From assembly GCA_903895005.1 (NCBI GenBank), contig CAITSH010000301.1, positions 1-12,751 on the forward strand: a stretch of 12,751 bases of DNA, written 5' to 3'. Below are positions 7,532-12,751 of this stretch, in pieces. Position 1 is the first letter of the stretch. Each line of letters starts with the position of its first letter. This stretch comes from an uncultured Pseudomonadota bacterium. GTDB taxonomy: Bacteria; Pseudomonadota; Gammaproteobacteria; Burkholderiales; SG8-39. The translations under genes and the position numbers were made by a program. The notes beneath the pieces are model-generated. The model saw nothing but the letters and a program-made list of their open reading frames with translations. It was not told where the DNA came from and searched no databases.

Positions 7532-9483
7532 GGAAGGAAGTCTGGTTTGGCCTGTCCATAATGGCCATGGTGGTCATCGCGGTGTTCGTGCTCATGCCGG
7601 CGCCCTCGCAAATGACCAACGGCCACATGGGCCTCTTGATGCTCGCGCTGGTGGTGGTTGCCATCATGCTCGGTTTTCCCACGGCCTTCACGCTGATGGG
7701 CATGGGGGTGATTTTTGCGTGGCTTGCCTACCACGGTGCCGATCCCAATACGGCAACGCGGCAGACCCTGGACCTCATGGTGCAGCGCGCTTATGCGGTG
7801 ATGTCCAACGACGTGCTCATTTCGATTCCCTTGTTCGTTTTCATGGGATACCTGGTTGAGCGCGCCAACCTCATTGAAAAACTGTTCAAGAGCCTGCACC
7901 TTGCGCTGGCCCGTGTTCCGGGTTCGCTTGCGGTCGCCACGCTGATCACCTGTGCGGTGTTTGCCACGGCGACCGGCATCGTCGGCGCGGTGGTGACGCT
8001 GATGGGCCTGCTTGCGCTGCCCGCCATGTTGCGCGCCGGCTACAATATCAAGCTGTCCGCCGGCGCGATTACGGCCGGTGGCTGTCTTGGCATTCTCATT
8101 CCGCCTTCGGTGATGCTGATTGTCTACGGCGCGACTGCCGGCGTGTCTGTGGTGCAGTTGTACGCGGGTGCATTTTTCCCCGGCATCATGCTGGCGGGGT
8201 TGTACATCATCTGGGTGATGATTGTTGCCAAGGTAAAGCCGCACCTCGCGCCGCCGCTGCCCGAGGCTGAGCGCAATGTGCCGCTTCCGGACTACGCCAA
8301 AGCCATTTCCGAAAACATCAGCCGCAAGGTGCTGCCGGGTCTGATCGGGGCGCTCAAGGGCAAGCGTAACGCGGCTATTCCCGCCAACACGATACTGCGG
8401 GAATTGTTCATCACGGTTTTGCCGCTGCTGGCGTTTGCGCTGTTGATGGGCATCAGTTACCGGATTGCCACCACGCCCGTGGTGGTCGAGACCACTGGCC
8501 TGCAGGAGATGGGGGCTGTATCGACTACGGACCAGGCCGAGCAGGCGCAGGGCGGATTGCAGGAGCCGGGTGGACTGGCTGAACCGAAGGAGGAAGGCGG
8601 ATTGCAGGAACCGCCCCAGGAGGCGGGCGATGCGGCCAAAGCTGCTGCGCCGGTCGCCGTTGAGAAGCCGGCACCTGCGGCCGAAGCCAAGAGTGTCTCC
8701 CCGGCGGCCCCTGCCGCCGAGCGGCTACCTGCCCCGACGGGATTCTGGATAACGCTGGGCGTGGGGGCGGCCGCGCTGGCGGCCTTCTACGCGATTTTCA
8801 CGTTTGCGCGCCTTGAGATTTTCAAGATGCTGCTCGCCTCGTTTTTTCCGTTGGCGATGCTGATCCTGGCCGTGCTCGGAACCATCGTGTTCGGACTCGC
8901 CACCCCGTCCGAGGCGGCGGCGATGGGTTCTCTCGGCGGACTTATGCTGGCGGCAGCCTACCGCAGGCTCAACATGAATGTGCTGAAGGAGTCTGTTTTC
9001 CTGACTGCCAAGACAAGTGCCATGGTGTGCTGGTTGTTTGTGGGATCGAGCATTTTCTCGGCTGCGTTCGCGCTGCTTGGCGGACAGGAGGTCATTGAAA
9101 AATGGGTGCTGTCGCTCGATATGACCCCGGTGCAGTTCATGATCCTGTCGCAGATCATCATTTTCCTGCTCGGCTGGCCGCTGGAGTGGACCGAAATCAT
9201 CGTCATTTTCATGCCGATTTTTATTCCGCTGCTGGCTCACTTCAATATCGATCCGTTGTTCTTTGGCCTGCTTGTGGCGCTCAACCTGCAGACAGCTTTC
9301 CTGTCTCCGCCGGTGGCGATGGCGGCGTTCTACCTGAAAGGCGTGTCGCCACCGCACGTGACGCTCAACCAGATTTTTTCGGGCATGATGCCTTTCATGG
9401 CCATCCAGGTGCTGGCTATTTTCCTTCTCTACCAGTTCCCTGCGATCGGACTTTGGCTGCCGCAGGTTTTGTACGGCCGGTAA
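7528..9483 (+). CDS. dctM: TRAP transporter large permease (DctM family) with large internal insert
   Basis: This is the large permease subunit that forms the ion-coupled translocation path for the DctP ligand. ATG 7528 is chosen because it overlaps the dctQ stop and has AGGAG (7515-7519) 8 nt upstream. The frame is open further upstream, but only inside dctQ. The protein has 651 residues, against about 430 for a usual DctM. DctM motifs are present on both sides of an insert: GFPTAFTLMGMGV, ATATGIVGAVVTLMGLLALPAML, GGCLGILIPPSVM, then GLATPSEAAAMG, LGWPLEWTEI, and ALNLQTAFLSPPVAMAAFYLKGV. The extra ~170-220 residues include two additional helices (about 293-312 and 406-426). These flank a hydrophilic Glu/Gln/Pro/Ala-rich stretch (about 313-404) with short GLQEP-type repeats. 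By the positive-inside rule that stretch should face the periplasm. The substrate follows that of DctP. Confidence 0.9.
   Translation: MRKEVWFGLSIMAMVVIAVFVLMPAPSQMTNGHMGLLMLALVVVAIMLGFPTAFTLMGMGVIFAWLAYHGADPNTATRQTLDLMVQRAYAVMSNDVLISIPLFVFMGYLVERANLIEKLFKSLHLALARVPGSLAVATLITCAVFATATGIVGAVVTLMGLLALPAMLRAGYNIKLSAGAITAGGCLGILIPPSVMLIVYGATAGVSVVQLYAGAFFPGIMLAGLYIIWVMIVAKVKPHLAPPLPEAERNVPLPDYAKAISENISRKVLPGLIGALKGKRNAAIPANTILRELFITVLPLLAFALLMGISYRIATTPVVVETTGLQEMGAVSTTDQAEQAQGGLQEPGGLAEPKEEGGLQEPPQEAGDAAKAAAPVAVEKPAPAAEAKSVSPAAPAAERLPAPTGFWITLGVGAAALAAFYAIFTFARLEIFKMLLASFFPLAMLILAVLGTIVFGLATPSEAAAMGSLGGLMLAAAYRRLNMNVLKESVFLTAKTSAMVCWLFVGSSIFSAAFALLGGQEVIEKWVLSLDMTPVQFMILSQIIIFLLGWPLEWTEIIVIFMPIFIPLLAHFNIDPLFFGLLVALNLQTAFLSPPVAMAAFYLKGVSPPHVTLNQIFSGMMPFMAIQVLAIFLLYQFPAIGLWLPQVLYGR
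8551..8613 (+). repeat. Short in-frame direct repeat inside dctM
   Basis: The 18-mer GGCGGATTGCAGGAGCCG (8551-8568) recurs at 8596-8613 with one base changed (GAG to GAA, synonymous). The copies are 45 bases (15 codons) apart. Both encode GGLQEP, and a degraded copy, GGLAEP, lies between them. The synonymous change suggests an older duplication kept in frame within the low-complexity insert. Confidence 0.8.
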
Positions 9484-9499
9484 GCGTCGGTCAATCCTG

Positions 9500-9524
9500 A
9501 AAAAGGCGGCCTGGCCGCCTTTTT
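9500..9524. terminator. Bidirectional Rho-independent terminator after dctM
   Basis: AAAAA (9500-9504), GGCGG (9505-9509), loop CCTGG, CCGCC (9515-9519) and TTTTT (9520-9524) form a symmetric hairpin, with an A-run on the left and a T-run on the right. It works in both directions on paper. It starts 17 bases after the dctM stop, so it ends the TRAP operon and separates it from the amidase gene. Confidence 0.85.
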
Positions 9525-9552
9525 CATTTTCGCCCTCGGCTCTGAAATTCAC

Positions 9553-9564
9553 TACACTTGGTTC
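9553..9564 (+). promoter_or_regulatory. -10-like hexamer abutting the amidase start (possible leaderless transcript)
   Basis: TACACT (9553-9558) matches four of six positions of the -10 consensus and ends 6 nt before ATG 9565, so transcription would begin at or next to the start codon. There is no Shine-Dalgarno sequence between the upstream terminator and the ATG, and no good -35 hexamer. This is consistent with a leaderless mRNA but is not proven. Confidence 0.35.
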
Positions 9565-10857
9565 ATGAATCCGATCCCCTCCGACAAGTTATACCTGCTT
9601 AGTTTGCGACAGGCTGTAGCGCGCCTCGATGATGGCAGTCTGACCCGGCGCGATTACGCGTCGGCGCTGGCGTCGCGCGTGGCCGAGCGCGACGCCGACA
9701 TCGAGGCTTGGGCTGCGTTTGACCCGGGCCATGCGTTGGCGCTCGCGGCATTAAGTGAAGGCATCGCCGGCCCGCTTTCGGGCGTCCCGGTCGGGGTAAA
9801 AGACATCATCGACACGATCGACTGGCCGACCGCGCGCGGCTCCGCCGCATATGCGGGACGCAGGCCCGAGCGCGATGCGGCCGTGATGCAGCGTCTCAAG
9901 GCGGCTGGCGCTTACGTATTCGGCAAGACCGTTACCACCGAGTTCGCATACATGCACCCTGGCAAGACGCGCAATCCCTGGGATGCCGCGCATACGCCGG
10001 GCGGTTCATCCTCGGGATCGGCTGCGGCCGTTGCTTCCGGCATGGTGCCATGCGCGGTCGGCACCCAGACCAACGGTTCGGTCATCCGGCCCGCGGCCTT
10101 TTGCGGCGTGGTCGGATTCAAGCCCGGATTCGGCCTGATTCCGTTTGCTGGCACGCTCCAATTTAGCGCGACGCTGGACCAATTGGGCACCTTCACGCGC
10201 AATGTCGCCGATGCCGCCCTGCTCGCTTCGGTGCTGGTCGAAGGCGAGGCGGTGTCCCCTATTGTGCATGAGCGTGCCGCGCCGCCGCGTATTGCGGCGA
10301 TATACCATTACCCATGGAACCAGGCCGATGCCGATGCGGCCGTGCAGTTCGAGGCAGCGCTTGCCAGGCTGGTGGCCGCCGGTGCACAGATCAAGCGGTT
10401 CAGCGTTCCCGAAGACTGCCATGACGCGAAAGACCGGCATCGCAGTATCATGTTTTTCGAGGCGGCGCGTGACAACGCAGATCGCCAGAAGCGTCACCGC
10501 GCGCAACTGTCTTCGACGCTTAACGCGGGACTGGATGATGGAAGAAAAATTCCGCCGGCCGAGTACGCCCACGCCTTGATGCGGCGCGCCGTGATCAGCG
10601 AGCGCGCGCTCGACTGGTTCGAGGACTGTGATGTCATTGCATCGCCGTCCGCCCCCGGGGTTGCGCCTGCGAGCCTGGACACGACGGGCGATCCCAGCTG
10701 GTGCTCGTTATGGTCTCTCACCGGTTTCCCGGCGATATCGTTGCCTGCGGGCCGATCTGCTGCGGGCCTGCCTTATGGCCTGCAGCTCGCCGCGCCTGCG
10801 GGCGCGGATAACGGCTTGCTGTCGGCCGCGCTGTGGTGCGAACGGGTGCTGGCATGA
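9565..10857 (+). CDS. Amidase-signature family hydrolase
   Basis: This 430-residue cytoplasmic enzyme of the amidase-signature family hydrolyses a carboxylic amide to acid and ammonia. The Lys-Ser-Ser catalytic triad is readable: K79 in GVPVGVKDIIDT, the cis-serine S148 in PGGSSSGSA, and the nucleophile S172 in GTQTNGSVIRPAAFCG. The spacing of 24 residues between the two serines equals that in other family members. It is unlikely to be GatA, because no gatB or gatC is nearby and the usual TDTGGS loop is TQTNGS here. The substrate cannot be told from sequence. The start has no ribosome-binding site but lies right after a -10-like hexamer, and the upstream terminator makes this the first gene of a new unit. 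The chelatase gene starts 40 bases after its stop. Confidence 0.9.
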   Translation: MNPIPSDKLYLLSLRQAVARLDDGSLTRRDYASALASRVAERDADIEAWAAFDPGHALALAALSEGIAGPLSGVPVGVKDIIDTIDWPTARGSAAYAGRRPERDAAVMQRLKAAGAYVFGKTVTTEFAYMHPGKTRNPWDAAHTPGGSSSGSAAAVASGMVPCAVGTQTNGSVIRPAAFCGVVGFKPGFGLIPFAGTLQFSATLDQLGTFTRNVADAALLASVLVEGEAVSPIVHERAAPPRIAAIYHYPWNQADADAAVQFEAALARLVAAGAQIKRFSVPEDCHDAKDRHRSIMFFEAARDNADRQKRHRAQLSSTLNAGLDDGRKIPPAEYAHALMRRAVISERALDWFEDCDVIASPSAPGVAPASLDTTGDPSWCSLWSLTGFPAISLPAGRSAAGLPYGLQLAAPAGADNGLLSAALWCERVLA

Positions 10858-10897
10858 AGGGCGCCTGCTTGATGGTCGCGAAGACTCTCTTCCTTCC

Positions 10898-11263
10898 ATG
10901 ACGTTCGCTACGATTCTCTTCGCTCATGGCGCGCGCGATCCGCAGTGGGCCGAGCCGTTCAAGCGGATTCGCGAGCGCATGCTGGCCGCACGGCCCGGGC
11001 TCGATGTGCAGCTTGCCTACCTTGAGTTGATGACGCCCTCCCTCGAGGATACGGTCGCCGCCTGCGCGGCCAGGGGGGTGACGCAGGTCCGGCTGATACC
11101 GCTGTTCATGGCGCAGGGCGGGCATTTGAAGCAGGACCTGCCGAAAAAAATCGGTGTCTTGCGTGATGCGCATCCGCAGGTCGAGATCACGGTCAGCCCG
11201 CCCATCGGCGAAGTCGACGCCATCCTCGATCTCATCGCAGCCTGGGCGCTCGGTCAATCCTGA
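10898..11263 (+). CDS. cbiX: Short CbiX-type sirohydrochlorin chelatase
   Basis: This 121-residue single-domain chelatase of the CbiX/SirB class inserts Co2+ (cobalamin route) or Fe2+ (siroheme route) into sirohydrochlorin. The length matches the short CbiX(S) form, which works as a homodimer; the long forms are two fused copies. The two metal-binding histidines expected for the short form are present: H10 in LFAHGARD and H76 in FMAQGGHLKQDLP. ATG 10898 is the only sensible start. Reading further upstream in this frame overlaps the amidase gene, and the two nearby ATGs (10854, 10872) are in another frame that stops at once. There is no clear ribosome-binding site, so coupling to the amidase 40 bases upstream is possible. 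No other tetrapyrrole gene is in the window, so the choice between cobalt and iron is open. Confidence 0.88.
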   Translation: MTFATILFAHGARDPQWAEPFKRIRERMLAARPGLDVQLAYLELMTPSLEDTVAACAARGVTQVRLIPLFMAQGGHLKQDLPKKIGVLRDAHPQVEITVSPPIGEVDAILDLIAAWALGQS

Positions 11264-11309
11264 GCATCAGCCCGCTATGGCCGGTACTGCACGTCCATCT
11301 GGTTTCCGC

Positions 11310-11324
11310 TAACATCGCCCGCTC
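11310..11324 (+). promoter_or_regulatory. -10-like hexamer just ahead of the NTF2-like gene
   Basis: TAACAT (11310-11315) matches four of six -10 positions and ends 9 nt before GTG 11325. No Shine-Dalgarno sequence and no convincing -35 are visible in the 61-base gap after the chelatase gene. It is recorded because it repeats the arrangement seen at the amidase start. Confidence 0.25.
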
Positions 11325-11759
11325 GTGAAAAAGACTTCCTTCCCGACGGCACAGGACGCTGAAGCCGCGTTCTACGAAGCGCTCGAGCGCGGCGACCTCG
11401 ATGCCATGATGGAGGTATGGGCTGACGATGAAGAAATCGTTTGTGTCCATCCGGGCGGAGAGCGGCTCGCGGGCTTTGAGCAGGTTAGGGCGGGTTGGGC
11501 TGCAATCTGCCGCTCCGGTCAGCGCCTGCAGGTGCACCTGACCAACCAGACGCAGGTCAGCGGCATGATGCTGGCGGTGCACAGCGTGCATGAGAGCATT
11601 CTTGTTGCCGGAGAAAAGGGTGCGCGCCATCCGGTGATTGCCACCAACGTCTACATGCGCACCGCCTCCGGCTGGCGCATGATCCTGCACCACGCGTCGC
11701 CCGCGCCGCAGGGCGCGCCGGCGCCGCGCCGCGGCGAATCGCCCAAAATCCTGCACTGA
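11325..11759 (+). CDS. NTF2/SnoaL-like domain protein (DUF4440-type)
   Basis: This small soluble protein of 144 residues has the nuclear-transport-factor-2-like cone fold. The family pattern is visible. There is an N-terminal helix (EAAFYEALERGDLDAMMEVW), the acidic turn ADDEEIVCVHPGGERLAG, the helix FEQVRAGWAAIC, and then beta strands ending in GWRMILHHASPAP. Proteins of this type often carry a small-molecule pocket, but many have no known reaction and I cannot assign one here. The start is a GTG, because the nearest in-frame ATG (11405) would remove the first helix. No ribosome-binding site is seen. The C-terminal ~20 residues are a Pro/Arg-rich tail. The YheT-type hydrolase begins 22 bases downstream, so the two are probably co-transcribed. 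Confidence 0.82.
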   Translation: MKKTSFPTAQDAEAAFYEALERGDLDAMMEVWADDEEIVCVHPGGERLAGFEQVRAGWAAICRSGQRLQVHLTNQTQVSGMMLAVHSVHESILVAGEKGARHPVIATNVYMRTASGWRMILHHASPAPQGAPAPRRGESPKILH

Positions 11760-11781
11760 TGCCCCGCAGCCACGGTTGGCA

Positions 11782-12751
11782 ATGATGTCCGCTGGTGGCT
11801 ATCTTGCGCCCGCCTGGTTACCCGGCGGCAATGTCCAAACCATTTATGCCTCCTTGATCGGGCGCGGTGTGCCGCCGCCGTTGCGACGGGAGCGCTGGGA
11901 TACGCCGGACGGCGATTTCATTGATGTCGACTGGCTGGAGGGCGGGTCGGACCAGCCTTTGGTGGTGGTCTTCCACGGGCTCGAAGGCAGTTCGCGCAGC
12001 CATTATGCGGTTGCGATGCAGCGTGCCCTGATGGGACGCGGCTGGCGCGGCGCTTTTCCGCATTTTCGCGGCTGCTCGGGAGAGATGAACCGCCTGCCGC
12101 GCGCCTACCATTCGGGCGATGCGGCCGAAATTGCGTGGATCCTTGCGCGCATGCGCGGTTTTGCCAACCGCGCGCCGCTTTACGCCGCGGGCGTGTCGCT
12201 CGGCGGTAATGCCCTGCTCAAGTGTCTCGGTGAAAAGGGTGCCGGCGCGCTGGCGCTTGTCGATGCCGCCGCCGCGGTATCCGCGCCACTCGACCTGATG
12301 GGTGCCGGCGATGCGCTCGGGCGCGGCTTCAACCGCGTCTACACCCGCATGTTTTTGTCGACCATGAAAAAAAAGACCCTGGCCAAACTGGAGCGCTTTC
12401 CAGGGATGGTTGACCGTGCGGCCATGCTCGCGTCGGACACATTGCGCGACTTTGACAATGTCGTTACAGCGCCGTTGCACGGCTATCGTGACACCGACGA
12501 TTACTGGACCCGCGCGAGCGCCAAACCCGGACTTCGAGACATCCGCGTGCGAACGCTGGTAATAAATGCGCGTAATGATCCCTTCCTGCCGGCGCATTAC
12601 CTGCCGGAGGCGCATGATGTGTCGGACAGCGTCCGGCTGGAATTTCCGCTGCACGGCGGGCACGTCGGATTCGCTATGGGGCCGTATCCGGGCAACCTTG
12701 ACTGGCTGCCGCAACGTATACTTCCATTCTTCGCAGCACGCACACAATACG
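11782..12751 (+). CDS. yheT: YheT-type alpha/beta hydrolase, 3'-truncated by window edge
   Basis: This is an alpha/beta-fold hydrolase of the YheT group (COG0429, predicted carboxylesterase), whose physiological substrate is unknown. The frame runs without a stop to the last base, giving 323 residues. The family is usually about 320-340, so only a few C-terminal residues are missing. The N terminus YLAPAWLPGGNVQTIYASL is the family hallmark. The triad is readable: S139 in the nucleophile elbow GVSLGG, D266 in NARNDPFLP, and H294 in HGGHVGF. The oxyanion region VVFHGLEGSSRSHY is also typical. Two adjacent ATGs (11782, 11785) could start it, and no clear ribosome-binding site is visible. A long open frame on the opposite strand (11818-12747) is a GC-driven shadow. 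The gene lies 22 bases after the NTF2-like gene. Confidence 0.9.
   Translation, partial: MMSAGGYLAPAWLPGGNVQTIYASLIGRGVPPPLRRERWDTPDGDFIDVDWLEGGSDQPLVVVFHGLEGSSRSHYAVAMQRALMGRGWRGAFPHFRGCSGEMNRLPRAYHSGDAAEIAWILARMRGFANRAPLYAAGVSLGGNALLKCLGEKGAGALALVDAAAAVSAPLDLMGAGDALGRGFNRVYTRMFLSTMKKKTLAKLERFPGMVDRAAMLASDTLRDFDNVVTAPLHGYRDTDDYWTRASAKPGLRDIRVRTLVINARNDPFLPAHYLPEAHDVSDSVRLEFPLHGGHVGFAMGPYPGNLDWLPQRILPFFAARTQY

Noticed and set aside
11818..12747. Long minus-strand open frame of 309 codons at the right end
   Set aside because: It lies exactly opposite a gene with a complete YheT family signature and catalytic triad. Its translation is a His/Arg/Gly-rich mix with no domain, and there is no ribosome-binding site. 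It is a GC-codon shadow.

Overview
The window is a GC-rich chromosomal segment with ten protein-coding genes, all on the + strand. It is most consistent with a betaproteobacterium of the Rhodocyclales/Nitrosomonadales type. That assignment is inferred from the gene families, protein style and codon use, because no rRNA or other marker gene is present. I see no insertion sequence, phage gene, tRNA, CRISPR array or integration site.

Region 1 (1-5419) concerns membrane ion and redox energetics. It holds the 3' part of pntA and a complete pntB (proton-translocating NAD(P) transhydrogenase). These are followed at short spacing by a NhaD/ArsB-like ion transporter and a CPA2-type cation:proton antiporter. 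The four genes could form one transcription unit.

Region 2 (5420-9524) is a tripartite TRAP uptake system: dctP (Tat-exported binding protein), dctQ (small membrane subunit) and dctM (large permease). A strong intrinsic terminator between dctP and dctQ probably lets the binding protein be made in excess. A bidirectional terminator closes the operon after dctM. TRAP carriers usually use a Na+ gradient, so the antiporters upstream may power this uptake (inference). DctM is much longer than usual, with a P/E/Q/A-rich segment inserted between two extra membrane helices.

Region 3 (9525-12751) holds four soluble-enzyme genes: an amidase-signature hydrolase, a short CbiX-type sirohydrochlorin chelatase, an NTF2/SnoaL-like small protein, and a YheT-type alpha/beta hydrolase that runs off the right edge. 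The amidase and NTF2-like genes lack a Shine-Dalgarno sequence and have a -10-like hexamer just ahead of the start codon, which suggests leaderless transcripts.

Most of the content is ordinary housekeeping and transport. The least explained signals are three A-tract-plus-hairpin elements. Each lies just upstream of a + strand gene (NhaD-like, CPA2, dctP), and each reads as an intrinsic terminator only on the opposite strand. The DctM insert is the other.
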